Assembly: GCF_022581195.2 (NCBI RefSeq)
Contig: NC_061461.1
Coordinates: 10,664,001-10,728,000, forward strand
Length of the DNA stretch: 64,000 nt
Direction: 5' to 3'
Source: Helicoverpa zea
Taxonomy: Eukaryota > Arthropoda > Insecta > Lepidoptera > Noctuidae
A program made the position numbers and the translations under genes. Each line of letters opens with the position of its first letter. The stretch's first letter is position 1. The notes under the pieces were generated by a model that ran no database searches, was not told the DNA's origin, and worked only from the letters and a program-made list of their open reading frames with translations. Positions 46,140 to 58,620 of the stretch are shown piece after piece.

Positions 46140-46530
46140 ACTGGCTAAAATTTCCATGGACCCTTTTGTAGGCCACAACTAGTTCGACGTGGTTGGTCAT
46201 TACAAGCAGTAAGCGGGTACGTTAGTTTTATTTGTCTTTTGTGTCGTCTTTTCCCAATTACGTTGGGGTCCGCTTCCACAGGAACACACGAAGGTTACTA
46301 GGGCAACACAATACCACTTGGGAAGACTGATTGTTAGACTTACCTACTGATTTCTCAGTATCCGTCATGACTAACTTTCCTAACAGCCACCGAACTTAGA
46401 GTGTCTTTTGAAACATGACGTGAGGAGCGTCATGACATAGACGGCCATAACGCCAATCGTTGCTTAACCTGAGATTGATAGACCCGTGAAGCTATTCCTT
46501 AGTTCTTTCAGGATAAGTTTTACCTGTCTA
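46140..46530 (-). repeat. Diverged SINE-like or LINE-like repeat
   Basis: 'ttttcccaattacgttgggg' parallels the tail region of the SINE at 48140 ('ttttcccaatcatgttgggg'), and 'gccaatcgttgcttaacct' recurs near 17275. Boundaries are approximate. Confidence 0.4.
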
Positions 46531-48130
46531 TATACAAGCTGTTGATTTGCATCCGTGCCATATTCAAGGAGGTAATTATGCTAATGATTCTCGACCCAAA
46601 TCAATAAAAAAAATGGTACGTATTTTTTTTTCTTTAATTTTTTTTCGGAATTCCGTAAATGTCATCTAGCCTTATTTAAACTTGGCGCGTATGTTACTGG
46701 CGTTAAAACCGTGCTGCACCCTCACACACGCAAACACAAAGCATACGCAACGATTACTCATAAATTTCATTCATAAAATTGGATTACTTCGGAAATACCA
46801 CGACATTACAATGACAAAAAAGCAGTGCATATTAGTTATTTCCCATCTACTGTAATTCCAATTGATTATTTACGTATTGTATGTCCTCCTCCTGAACTAT
46901 GGCACAAATGCAAATCAACACCTTGTATTTGTTCATACAATTTTCTCTTCCCTTAAACAGGCATTGAACACCTGTAGGCTTTATTCATGTCCCCTGTATA
47001 CTGTACATAATTTGCAGTTGCTTATTAATTTACAGTCAATTACTAGCGACTCCCACATCATGATATAACCACGGGGGAATCATCATTTAGTTAGGCCGAA
47101 CTAATTAGTTCGCGGCTGTATCATTTCGTGGCTAACAGAACGAATTTAGGTTGATTATTATTTATAAATTGTGGATTCGATGTGGGTGGCTGAATTTAGG
47201 AAATAGTATGAGTTTTGATGTTGCTTGCTTGTTGCATATGATGATTATAATTTTTCAGTACTTGAAAACTGTCAAGTGTTTGTTTAGGCTAGAGAATAGC
47301 CTTAGGTGAGAACGCTTACTTAATTGACCGATGGTCTCAGTCTAGGAATTAAATCTATTTACGAATAATTTGTGCTTATGTAAGCTAAACCTATTTATAG
47401 CCCAATAGAAACATTGAGTTTGTTGGTTTGAAAATCATCTCTCTCCTATTGTACCTATTTGAGGATATATTTTAATGTTAGATATCTCATATCTAGGAAA
47501 GCTGTAGGCACGTCATCATGACGATTTTAAAAATCTTTAAAAACAACAAATCTGCTTGACAACAAACTTTTTCAAATCCTTATTTTTTTCCTAACTCCTA
47601 CGTACTTTATTTAAAACGTTTTTTCATTAGAAGAGAATTTTCCCCGATCGCAATCCATCAACAGATTGACAACGGATTTGTTTTGTACAGCCTTCTCATT
47701 ATTTTGAAGTGGAACCAACTTAGAGTTTTAAGACTCTTTTATGATAATTTCAGGACGAAAGTTCCTTTGAAGAATTAAGGAGTGAAGTCTGAGTTAAACC
47801 TGTAGATAGTCTTTCGAATGGATTTAGTTAATGAATACAAATTGGGGTATTATTTTATACAATACTTGGTTTTGGGTAGCCTGAGTTTGGTCAGAAATAG
47901 AATAGATTATAAATTGGGTACAAATAATTATATTTAAGTTTATGTGTATAAAAATAAGCTGCCGATACAGTTGTGACTCGTCCGGTCGCCAATTTTTTAA
48001 AGAAATTATACATATAACAATTTTTCTATTTAAAGCAATCAATTAAAATCATCGAGTACAATAATTAGGTATTTACATAATAATTACTTTCTACAATCAA
48101 ATAATATAGAAAACTTTCAAAGATCAATAA
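46531..48130. other. No gene recognised
   Basis: AT-rich; short frames only. Confidence 0.35.
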
Positions 48131-48139
48131 TTAATAACA

Positions 48140-48529
48140 CCAATTCATCCTCCGAGCCTTTTTCCCAATCATGTTGGGGTGGGCTTCCAGTCTAACTGGA
48201 TTCAGCTAAGTACCAGTGCTTTACAAGAAGCGACTGCATCTGACGTCCTCAACCCAGTTACCCGGGCAACCCGATACCCCTTGGCTAGACTGGTGTCAGA
48301 CTTACTGGCTTCTGACTACCCGTAACGACTGCCAAGGATGTTCAATGACAGCCGGGACCTACAGTTTAACGTGCCATCCGAAACACAGTCAATGGTGTCT
48401 AAGATATACTTAGAAAGTACATACAACTTAGAAAAGTAGCATTGGTACTTGCCTGACCTGGGATCGAACCCGCGCCCATACTTGAGAGGTTAGTCCTTTA
48501 CCCACTAGGCCACCACGACTTTTTAATAT
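48140..48529 (-). mobile_element. tRNA-derived SINE, nearly complete
   Basis: On the minus strand the head reads GTGGTGGCCTAGTGGGTAAA (A-box region) and GGTTCGATCCC (B box). The body includes 'caagtaccaatgc', 'cttctaagtatatcttag', and ends 'cccaacatgattgggaaaaa'. It belongs with the SINEs at 15928 and 19621. TTAATAACA at 48131-48139 and 48530-48538 is a candidate target duplication. Confidence 0.85.
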
Positions 48530-49242
48530 TTAATAACAATAATATTTATCATTAATTAGGTACATTAAAAAATACATAACTGAACTAAAATATTGGACTT
48601 CAAAAAAAGATGATGCAGCAAATGAAAAAGTGATACTCACTAAGGAATTGGTAGATACTTTTCCCCTTTCAGTCGGCACTTAAGCACTTTTCTTTGAGTG
48701 TCAATGAAGAATTTCCTAATTGGTACATTGGCAGAAGTTTTAACGAGGTGAACGGTGATATTTTATTCGTAAATTGCTGAATACTTTGTAATGAAGTGCT
48801 TGCTAAATTAATATAGAACTTTTCCCTTTCTACTTAGGGGAAAATATTGATATTGCTGTTTGAGTATGGAAATTTTATAATACATAGGTATCATTGACAT
48901 TTATTTATTTATTTAACAGTTTATGTACACAGTTACACACACAGAATACAGACAAGAAGAAATTTACTTTTATACCTAAAGCATATTTTCTGCTTTTGAA
49001 AAATTTTATACATTAAAAAAACAAAAACGTTAGAAGTAGCAATTGGAAACAGTAGAAGGTACCTAATATGTTTCTAGTTTGAAAGTCTGAGTTAATGTTG
49101 CTGTTAAAATACACTATACTATATGTATCTTCTTAAATGGAGTCATATACCTAAGTTAGTCAACCACTTTCTTACTAGCCCAAACTCAGCTCACACTAGA
49201 AACAAAAGAAGACCCACGTTCCATTCTACTCAGTCTTCAACA

Positions 49243-49560
49243 CGGAGAACAAAATGACTAGCGGAGGTGCCATGACGGAAACTCTCCTAAGAAAGTACCT
49301 CAAAAAACTGCTGGTGAGTAGGGGACGTGGAACATTACTGTTTTCGCTCTTATACGCCTTCTTTGGACCTGATATTTTTTTGTAATACCAAAAATGGTTT
49401 ACAGAACTGTCTCAAAGAACCCAAACACCTCGCTAGTTTACTCGTAACCGATGGGTATTTTTGGTCATGCCCACCCCACCGCACGTATTTGACCTAAAAT
49501 AAGTGCCTGACCTACCTGCATTATGGTATCTCCACTCATATTTTCTTACTCCGTGGACTT
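49243..49560 (-). repeat. Dispersed repeat, copy C of three
   Basis: Inverted relative to 17577-17903: 'gagaacaaaatgactagcgg', 'tatacgccttctttggacc' and 'atttgacctaaaataagtgc' all match its reverse complement. The element is about 320 bp and non-coding. Confidence 0.6.
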
Positions 49561-50210
49561 CAACAATTCAGTGTGAGTTACAAGATAGAGGTTCTATCGA
49601 GATTCTATTGTAACCGTAGTTTAATGCATCCCTTTGTAAGGCCCAACAATGGCGGTCTAATACGATTCGTGTCGAGTGTTTGTCTTTTAGCACCTGATTA
49701 CTGATTCAAGCTGTTTGGATAGGTCATGAAGACCTGATTTCTAGATGGTAAGAAGTGTGGCTGAGAATTAAGTCAATAATCTATATCAATGAAAAGCTAT
49801 TTAATGTAATACAAGAAGAAGCAAAATTTGGTATCACTATGTACTTCGTTTTCACATCAGTCAATCAGTATTAAGTATTTTCTTATCCGATCTCAGAACT
49901 GTTCAATTAGGACATTTAGGATATTAATATTTTATTTTCCTTGCTTTACCTACTCCTCTTTTGTAATGGATAACTTACCCACAGCATTAAAAATCCTTTC
50001 ACATCAAAATAAGTAAGACCTTAATTGTCTTCAACAAATTAAACAATCACCTAACTCGTCCCACGCTCGCGAAATTCAACTGTAAATTAATAGCAATTAA
50101 GTAAACTTTGATTATTCATTCGAGTTGTACGAAACCACATTTTGCATACCAGATTTAACATTTCAAAGTGCATGGACAAGATCTCCAACTAGAGTTGTCT
50201 TAATACTTAG
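49561..50210. other. No gene recognised
   Basis: AT-rich; nothing seen. Confidence 0.35.
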
Positions 50211-50636
50211 AGCGCGCACACTGCAAATTTTTAGTTGGCCGATAGTTGATTTGGGCTCATAAATCAGTATGAAGATGAATGGAAGTACACATGTATAATA
50301 TAATGGCGTCCACGGCCGATTTCGACTACGGCGGCTGTTCTCATTTAAGGAGATCAGACAGCTGCGCAGGATATAATATTATAGTGCACGAGCATTTGCC
50401 GATCATAACCCGATGGGACGGCAATCCGACACGACCGGAAAGAGATCAGTATAATATAATATTTAAAAATATTTCAAAATCGTGAACACTACCACAGTTT
50501 TTAGTCAGTCTGATACCGGACAAATACCTGAGCGTTGTTGCGTAGTTATGTACTTTGTTCATTGTTTCATTTTCAGGCTGATTTATGAGCACAAAACAAC
50601 TATCGGCCGACTAAAAGTTGGTAGTCTGCGCGCGCT
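50211..50636. mobile_element. 426-bp MITE with about 57-bp terminal inverted repeats
   Basis: Left arm 50211-50267 begins AGCGCGCACACTGC and right arm 50578-50636, reversed, begins AGCGCGCGCAGAC. Both contain GGCCGATAGTTG and end GCTCATAAATCAG. The interior frames (50279-50485, 50482-50679) show no protein family. Shorter relatives lie at 24371, 30619 and 58621. Confidence 0.8.
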
Positions 50637-52239
50637 CTTTGATGAAGTTTATCAAAGGTTTATTCAGATCAGATTTTAGACGTGTCTGAATCTAATTAGA
50701 CATTGATACTAATGAGTTTTAAAAGTGCAGCGAATTGTTAGTAATTAAGGACTGGTAATGTAGTTTTGAACTCAACTCATTGTTTGTAACTTAAGTTTGA
50801 TAACTTAAAGTAATTAATGAATTTTGTGCAGCACCTTATGAATCGAATATTTTGAGGTAATGTTGCAGCAAACTTGTTGAAATAGCCTTTCAATAAACAG
50901 CTAGCCATTAATATCTAGTTCATTCAATGGGCTAGCTGTTTGATTGACTGACTATTTTTAACCAGTTGGCTGTTACATTTTTTCGTTGGACAATAACAGC
51001 TTTGCAAATAAAAATCTTGACATTACTCAGATAAAGTTATTTTAGATTTTGCAAACAGGCAAACAGTAAAATGATTTCGATATTTTTAGATACAAAATCC
51101 TGTACGAACACGAATGAACACGAATGTTGGTCGTAAAAATATCATCGCACTATTTTCTTATCGATAAGACAGGCTATATTCTCAATACAAAAGAAAAACA
51201 AGTCAATATTATTCTACATACTTATTCACTATCTCAAACATAAGGTAAATACGTACTATTTCGTAGTTATGTACGGAACCGAATAGTAATCTTGTGGGAA
51301 TGATCGAGACGCGATCGATCCCTAACGTTCTGCTTAGCAGTTACTGAGTCAGAATATTGATAAAGCTCGTTGTTACTGACATTATGGCGATGGTATTTTT
51401 TGGATATTTAAAGTAGATATTGTGTAATTTCTAAGTGTTTTTGGAAGTTGTACTTCACACCACTTAATGGAGAGTTGTTTCTAAATTTAAAATTTCTTTT
51501 AATTGTCGATAGGCTCGCTTTTCACCACTATCTCACTTGATGGTAAGCGATGATGTGGCCAAAGAAGGTGCACGCTTGCCTAAAGCTAGGCAGTGAATAA
51601 AGCGCATTTCAAGCCACCCAATGACTCTCAATTTTTCCGTATCAATAAAGGTAATAACAGTGAAGTTCTATGCTAGATCCATGAAAACAGACATTCAGAT
51701 GTAGAATCCATGAAAACAAAAACTAAACAATTACAAAATAAAGTTCTTTATTTTTTTAATAACTAACTTCTGATTCTGTGTGGTAATAATAGTTAATCGA
51801 TTAACAAAAAACGTTCCCTTTAAACATCACCCAAATTCTTTCACAAATTCAAAGAAAACAATGCTTATCGATTACCTAACATTGTGTAATTAGAGCAAAG
51901 TGCCGTCCAAAGTGTTGCAATTAATTAAATACGTATTTAAATATTGCCGACGGCAGGGAATTCTGTTAAGATGCAGCTTCATTAAGTAATTGATATTGCT
52001 TAATTGCTCATTTGCTTTGATATATTTCGCGTTACTTTCGGTTCTGTATGTGAAAATACTTAGCCAACGCCTTGGAAGAACTACTTAGCACAATCAGACA
52101 AAACGTAGGTACCTATGGCCTTTCTCAATCTCTAGTCAAGTCAAAACTGTCTATGTACCAGAGTTCATTAAAATCGTCCTAGTAGTTTCAGCGTGAATGC
52201 TGAACAGATAGACAGAGTTATTTTTGTATCTATTCTTCG
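50637..52239. other. No gene recognised
   Basis: AT-rich; nothing recognised apart from a Helitron- or SINE-like phrase near 51510-51600 ('cactatctcacttgatggta'). Confidence 0.35.
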
Positions 52240-52500
52240 TCTTTTGTCAAGTTCGAATCCATCATCGTCTGGAGTTTTTGAAGTCGGCTCAGTATGTTTT
52301 CTTCTTCCATTCTTTTTATTCTGACAGCACCACACAAGTAACACGAATACTCTAGTTTCTTCTTCTTCCTCCTGCCCTGTTCCCAATTTTATTTGGGGTT
52401 GGCGCAATATGTCATCCTCTTCCATTTTCCCCTGTCACTCGTCATACTGACACTCACTCCCTTCCTATTCATTTCATCTTTCACGCAATCCATCCTATAA
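52240..52500 (-). repeat. LINE 3'-end fragment
   Basis: The minus strand carries 'ccccaaataaaattgggaac' followed by 'agggcaggaggaagaagaa', the 3' end of a LINE I know as frequent in Lepidoptera. A related fragment lies at 56190. The 85-codon frame here is part of this repeat. Confidence 0.55.
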
Positions 52501-52732
52501 TAATAAACCATCCAGTTTTATACCTAGTTAATTAATTTACTTGAATGCTATTAAAAATAAACAAAGATTCATATATTCATATAAAAATATATTATTAATT
52601 GTATTCAACATAGCCTTTATTTAAACAAATATTACACCTTTCCAAATTGAATTTTTAAATATGTACAATCGTTAACAATATTTTTTATTAATTGTACGAT
52701 TTTTAAAAAATATGAAAGCTATGTACCTAGTA

Positions 52733-52745
52733 GGTATAATTCAAT
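52733..52745. repeat. Left target-site duplication (13 bp)
   Basis: GGTATAATTCAAT, identical to 53527-53539, preceded by GTA. Confidence 0.92.
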
Positions 52746-53526
52746 AGGGCACGCCACCATCGTGGCGGTAAGTCCCCTCTTTGAGGAGTGGCTCGGGAGG
52801 AGTCACGGCGCCCTCACGTACCGCATGACGCAGGTCCTCACCGGACACGGTTGTTTCGGGAGGTACCTGCACCGCATCGGTCGTGAGGAGGAGCCCGGGT
52901 GTCACCATTGTGCGGACAGCCCCGAGGACACGGTGGACCACACAGTCCAGGTGTGCCCCGCATGGGAGGGGCACCGCCGGGTCCTCGTTGAGGCTTTGGG
53001 CGGCGGCGACCTCTCGCGTCCGGCCCTGGTTCAGGCCATGGTCCGGGGCGAGAGGGAATGGGATGCCGTCGCCTCCTTCTGCGAAGCGGTCATGCTCGAG
53101 AAGGAGGAGGCGGAACGCCAGAGAGTTCGCACCTCTCATCCCGGCCGCCGCGCTGGACCATGTAGACACCATGGGCGCCGGGTGTCGCGAGATGACTCCC
53201 GGCCACCGTAGGCGTGGGTCTGTGGGCGGTGAGTTCGGGTGGCTCATCGTCCCTCTGTCTTTCTAGACGACAGACCCGTGTCGACGGCGCGCGTTGTTCC
53301 ACGCGCTCCTCAAAGAGATGTCAGCAACCCCAGCGGGGCCCAGCAGGGCCAAGGCCTGCCGGGGCTGCGGGTTGTTCGAAAGAGATACCGCGGCCCTGGT
53401 ACATAAAAGGCCTATGACGGAACACGACGATTTTAGTCAGTAAGAGTCTGACACTCCCTCACCGCTGCTAACCCACAGCGGGAGGGGTCATTTGATGATT
53501 TTACGTCGATAAAAAAAAAAAAAAAA
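52746..53526 (+). mobile_element. 5'-truncated R1-clade retrotransposon, second subfamily
   Basis: About 781 bp: the last part of ORF2 (52747-53211), a 3' UTR with 'gagtctgacactccctcacc' and an A tail, between perfect 13-bp duplications. The ORF2 fragment shares GHGCFG-YLHRIGREE and WDAVASFCE with the full element at 37729 but differs at many positions, so it is another subfamily. Truncation is as expected from aborted reverse transcription. Confidence 0.92.
52747..53211 (+). pseudogene. R1-clade ORF2 C-terminal fragment
   Basis: Open from the element's left edge to TAG at 53209. It contains the zinc finger HRIGREEEPGCHHC with downstream His and Cys (DHTVQVC), and the WDAVASFCEAVM block. Endonuclease and polymerase domains are absent, so it is dead. 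Confidence 0.9.
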
Positions 53527-53539
53527 GGTATAATTCAAT
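53527..53539. repeat. Right target-site duplication (13 bp)
   Basis: Copy of 52733-52745, directly after the A tail of the truncated element. Confidence 0.92.
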
Positions 53540-54796
53540 TATTTTTATTTTTTGAATATTTGATGTTGGTGCTTTACCAAAAAAAAAAAATCCTCTGCAT
53601 ATATCACATTTTTTTAACACTATCTTAAACTACTTGTAGTATTTTCTTACCTAGATGGGTACTTTCGCCAAAAGTTGTTTTATTCCAATATAATCAAAAG
53701 CACAGTTAATGGCTAAAGAATTTTAATATACCATTTTGCGAAACACTAAAAGGAATTCGTTTTACGTTTAAAAAGCCACGTCTACTGAATTAAATTCTTC
53801 CTTGAATTTATAATGAACTATAAAGCACATTAATTTAATTAGGTATAGAGAATCCAGAAATATTGCAGGTAGTAAATATTTTACACCCGTTTAGGGCTGT
53901 CAGGCATTTAGAATAAACTATGCAGTAGAAGTTCAGAAATTTTGCGTATTTGGGAATGTTAGCGTTCTTGTACGCATCTACATGCTTTTTGATGTAGTTT
54001 CTGACCTTCCTCTAAGTGGTATTTTTGGACGTTGGTCGACGAGCTTGTCGTTTAATTACTTCGTGCACTCGGACAAAAGCCTGTCTGTTGTAGCCCTCCT
54101 TAGTAAATGGGTGATCTAACTTATTTTATATTTATATTTATTATTTACTTTAATCTATATTAACTTAAAGTATATTTCAAATTCAACCAGTAGTCCCAGA
54201 GACTAAAAAGTTCAAGGAAACAAACATTGAATTAAAAACTTACATAGAGATATTTAAATAATGATATTAATTGTAACAAATATTAAACCTAATAAAATTT
54301 TAATTGTAATAAAATATTAACAAATATTTTTAATTATAAGATTTAAAATTGGCAATTGTAAAACCTCAGAAAAGCACAGTTATTCTTGCCATCCCTAGTG
54401 TTAGAAATCCTGGAGTCATTCACTGGCTATTTACAGTTTTTTTAGTTTTATAACTATGAAGAATCCTAAGGTTTGTTTGTTTTTGAGATGGATGAGATGG
54501 GAAACCGGGGTTTATTTCAGTGGTTTTATGCTCGTCCGGTGAGATTTACCGGCTAGGATAATAGGTAAAGGATTTCTGGTTTACCTTAGAGATTTTATTA
54601 CCTTTATTTTAATGTCGTACCTAAAATAAGGAGTGTGATATATTTAGGTAATTTTAAAATGTGTTCATAATCTTGTATTTTTGTGTACTTCGTGCCTAAA
54701 TCCTTTGGACAAAATATTAGCATTGCCATTCAACGTGGCAATGCAGCCAGTCTTCTGAGCACGTTTCCGTTTTTTGTTTTTTTTTTTTATATATAA
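53540..54796. other. No gene recognised
   Basis: Very AT-rich; nothing recognised. Confidence 0.35.
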
Positions 54797-55144
54797 CTAG
54801 CTTCCGCCAGCGGCTTCGCCCGCGTGGTGTGTTGATAAAAAGTAGTAGTAGTAGAGTAGTAAAGATAAATAGTACGCCATCTATCGAGCTATCGGGAAGC
54901 TCGCGATTGAACAATGAGCTACAGGTTAAAGCGCGAGATATCATTGCACTTCTTACGTATCTTAAAAAAAACAACGTCACCACGTTTTAAAAAGCTATCA
55001 TTCCACTTCTTACGTATTTTAAAAACACATCGTTACCACGTTTGAAAAACACCCAGCGCCATCTATCGCATACCTCAAGAACTAAATAACTTAACTAATA
55101 CTTTTACCAATTAGTAATTCGTTGAATTATAGTTATTTCAGGAT

Positions 55145-55410
55145 AAGTAGATGTAAAAAAACAGTTAAGACGATAAAACAAATTGTACGTCATCCCTCGG
55201 GAATTCCTCATTTTGGAGGATTCATTATCGTATCATTTAGCTTCTAAATTTATATGTTCATATTCGTTTGCAATATATAAGTAGATGTAAAAAAAAAACA
55301 GTTTAGACGATTAAACAAATTGTACATCATCTCTCGGGAATTCCTCATTTTCGGGGATTCATTATCGTATCATTTAGCTTCTTTTACATGTTTATATTCG
55401 TTTGCAATAT
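55145..55410. repeat. 134-bp tandem duplication inside the Helitron
   Basis: Copies start at AAGTAGATGTAAAAAA at 55145 and 55279. Both contain 'ctcgggaattcctcatttt' and 'ttcattatcgtatcatttag', and are nearly identical. Confidence 0.8.
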
Positions 55411-55589
55411 ATTACCTTGTTTTAAACGACACACAGCGCCATCTACAATCCATCCATCAAGCAAACAATAGTTTTTGTTTTCCCTCGGGAATATCTATTT
55501 TTTCGGGATAAAAAGTACCCTATTATTTAATCCGGACTTCTGACTTTACGTCTGCAAAATTTCAAAGCAATCGGTTCAGTAGTTACGGC

Positions 55590-55626
55590 GTGAAAGCGGA
55601 ACAAACAAACAAACAAACAAACAAAC
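55590..55626. repeat. (ACAA)n microsatellite within the Helitron
   Basis: Several ACAA units near the element's 5' end (minus strand), a usual part of this Helitron type. Confidence 0.8.
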
Positions 55627-56189
55627 TCACTTTCCGATTTATAATATTAGTAAGGATAAGGATTTTTACTCTATAGTATCTTTAGTTTTAGATATTAATT
55701 TTAAGTTTGTAAATATAGTTTAAATAGTTTTAAATTTTATTGTAAATATTGTTATATTTTTGTTGTAAGTAGAATCCTTGCTATTTAATTTTATGTATTT
55801 GGTTTAGAAGATATTTTTAAATCTAGATCTATAATTCGTTATTAATGAAAAACAATAAAAATGAGCGTTACTCGACATTATTTATTGCAACAAGTAGAAT
55901 TTACACGAATAAAACTCCTCAAAACAATGTCGACACATTTCAAAGTTTTATACTACTGTATTCTAAAACGCGGAAAAACTTGGAAAACTCGTAAAAAAGC
56001 AAGACGTGTTAGTTCGGCCGTAAAGAATGCGTAAATTTTCCGTCGCCCCTTATTCTTGCCCTTTATAATGAATTTCAAGGTCACCATATTATTTACGTAG
56101 GTACAGTTTTTTAACATTAAGTACCCAGAAAAAATATTGCCTATAAATCTGGGTCCAACCTTCCAGGAAAGTAGATCTTATTTTTGCTG

Positions 56190-56300
56190 TAATCCTAATT
56201 TGGGCGCAATATATTTTCCTTCCTTTCCCATCTTTCCTTCTGTCGACCAGCTGTCATACTGATACTCATATTCACTCCTTTCTCACACAAATTATAGTCA
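56190..56300 (-). repeat. LINE 3'-end fragment
   Basis: Related to 52380-52500: both have 'gcgcaatat', a run of Cs and Ts, and 'gtcatactgacactcac'-like sequence. Diverged; boundaries approximate. Confidence 0.45.
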
Positions 56301-56640
56301 TATCCTCTATCTATCCAGAATAACTCTATATTTAGCACCCTTAACCACAGATTACAATAATAGTTAATACCCTTAACTCACTCTTCGTACCATGTGCTTT
56401 TACCACCACTTACATATTTTTACACAGGACTGGTCCTGATTAAACTAAAACCCTTTTCTCAAGCACTGCTTATTTCCATACAAAGCATTATTACTTAGGT
56501 ACATAGTTCATATATACCTACTTCAAAGAAATAACTTAATTATTACACTAGAATGCACATTGCACAACAACGAAAATATACGTTACACTGCATCTTATGA
56601 AGATAAATCAAATTATGATGCAGTGCACTTTAAAGTCTTA

Positions 56641-57258
56641 AGGTAGAATTCCGTGGATAGCGGCTACGACAGCCGCGCGCGGCTTACGACAGTCGTCGGC
56701 CGCGCGCGACAATAGTCAACCTATGAAAATGTATGGCGCCGCTGCCGAGGTCCGCGACAGTCGCGCGCGGCCGACGAATTTCGTACGCCGCGCGCGGCCG
56801 TATGCATCTCAACATGGTCTAGCGCTTAGTAACATCTATATAATTTTAGTAAAACCAGAATTGAATCGTTTTTTATTTAGTCGGCAAAACTTCCTTTTGT
56901 TTTCATTACAATACAAATGCTTTTGAATCAGTATTGGGTAGTATCCTTCATCATTTCTACTTTTTAAAAATAGGGTCGATTGGTAATCTATTTTCATAAT
57001 ACAGCCACAGCAATACGTCATCCTCTTCTTCTTCAAGGATATCAATAAGCACTTCGACTAGAGGGAACGGACGAACAAAATCTACTAATTTCAACACAAT
57101 GCCGCGCGCGGCTTACGAATTTCGTCGGCCGCGCGCGACTGTCGCGAGCCTCGGCAGCGGCGCCATACATTTTCATAGGTTGACTATTGTCGCGCGCGGC
57201 CGACGACTGTCGTAAGCCGCGCGCGGCTGCGTAAGCCGCGACCCACGGAATTCTACCT
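56641..57258. mobile_element. 618-bp element with about 160-bp GC-rich terminal inverted repeats
   Basis: Both ends start AGGTAGAATTCCGTGG and the arms (56641-56803 and 57095-57258) remain inverted copies over about 160 bp, sharing 'aatagtcaacctatgaaaat' and several GCCGCGCGCGGC palindromes. A TTA is present at both outer edges (56638-56640, 57259-57261), compatible with a 3-bp duplication as in PIF/Harbinger elements, though TTAA at the left would also suit piggyBac. The AT-rich centre (about 56810-57090) encodes nothing recognised. Confidence 0.8.
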
Positions 57259-58620
57259 TTAAGCTCATCTTTGAACCGCAAAACGTAATATCCTTTGCTT
57301 ATATAACCATACATAGTAGTATAGTTTATAATGACAGGATCCCGCCCCGATTCTCTAAGGTATAATTTTCCATACTATTTTGGCTCCTTAAATGAAAAAA
57401 ATAATAATACTGTCTTCTTTTTCCAAATATTATACATATTTGGCTTTGGGTCTAGGAGCTGTCGTCATCACACGCGGATATTTGTTATTACATGAAAGGG
57501 GTAGCCATGTGAATTTGAATCAATCTGAAACCAGACTTCGATGTTACCATGAAGGTCCATCCCCAGGACCCTATCAAGAAACACATAAACGAAAAATCAT
57601 CATTTTTTTTTTCAAAATTCAAGAAAAGTAAAAAGAAAAAATATTATTCCAATCAAAAATAACCCTTTTCCACAAAAGGACCCAATTTATTTATCCCACA
57701 AAATATTAACTTCACACATCCAAGGGCCATATCAGAGTTTATAACAGAACACACGCCACACAAAGCCACGTGGAGAGAACTGTTTACTTTCTCTCTAGCC
57801 TTGTGTAGAACTGTAGACACGTGTTGCAAATGCCTGAGGTCAATAAAATAATACAGCTGAAGGATGCGACACGTGCGTGATATAATGCGGTTAAAATGTT
57901 TGTAGATACATGGTGTGAGTAAGGAATTAATAATTCTGGGAATGCTTGCTTTCTTTGGGTGGGAAGAGGCGTATTGGGACAGACAACAGGCTTATGAATA
58001 CAGGATTCTGCCGGCGGTTTTACCGATGATATGCCGGGGATAAAAAGATCCTTATAAAAAACATATTATATACTACATAATATAAATGAGGTAATCGAAT
58101 GCTGAAAGAATTTAGAACACCGGAATGAAATACAGAAACATTGTTTTCAGGTTTATTATATTACCTAGACATGGTGAAAAGGAATGTATAGGTAGATACT
58201 TACATAGGATTCCAGCTATTTTGCCACCAATATATAAACAGACATACAAAATGGCTTCCACAAAATTCAGTACTAACTAAGGATTCACACAACTCCTTAA
58301 CACAATTAAATAACACTATAAATCACTTACAAAGTACAAAACGAATAACTAGGGACTCCATCTGAATTTATTTAGATTGGGTCCCTTCGACCCTTGGTTA
58401 ACCTTACTGGATGCTGTAATCATTTTATTGCTAAACTAATAGGCACGTTACAGGTTAATGACCTTGAAATAGAACCGACCAATGTTAGGGCGCAGTTAGG
58501 ACTAGCTTCATAGTACATAGTAAGTATAATTAGATTTTTTACGAGGGCTATAAAAGACAATTTATGATGACACTGTTTGACGTTGTTTGTGTAGAAAAAA
58601 AGCTGCAAAAATGCTTTGGC
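57259..58620. other. No gene recognised
   Basis: A 79-codon frame at 57392-57631 has no supporting signature. Otherwise nothing is seen. Confidence 0.35.

Larger units (their letters stand above)
54797..55656 (-). mobile_element. Non-autonomous Helitron, 860 bp, both ends present
   Basis: On the minus strand it starts A|TCCTTACTAATATTATAAA, carries GTTTGTTTGTTT and 'aactactgaaccgattg', and ends GCGGGCGAAGCCGC (hairpin-forming), then GGAAGCTAG|T. The host dinucleotide is A-T, as expected. The motif GCGCCATCTA occurs at about 54872 (without its first G), 55051 and 55437. No coding capacity. It contains a 134-bp tandem duplication. Confidence 0.75.

Noticed and set aside
50279..50679. Two overlapping frames suggesting a small gene pair
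   Set aside because: They lie inside a MITE with matched terminal repeats and share sequence with a non-coding relative at 24371.
57392..57631. 79-codon plus-strand frame with a hydrophobic start
   Set aside because: No family signature, poly-A-driven lysines at the ends, no splice or promoter support.
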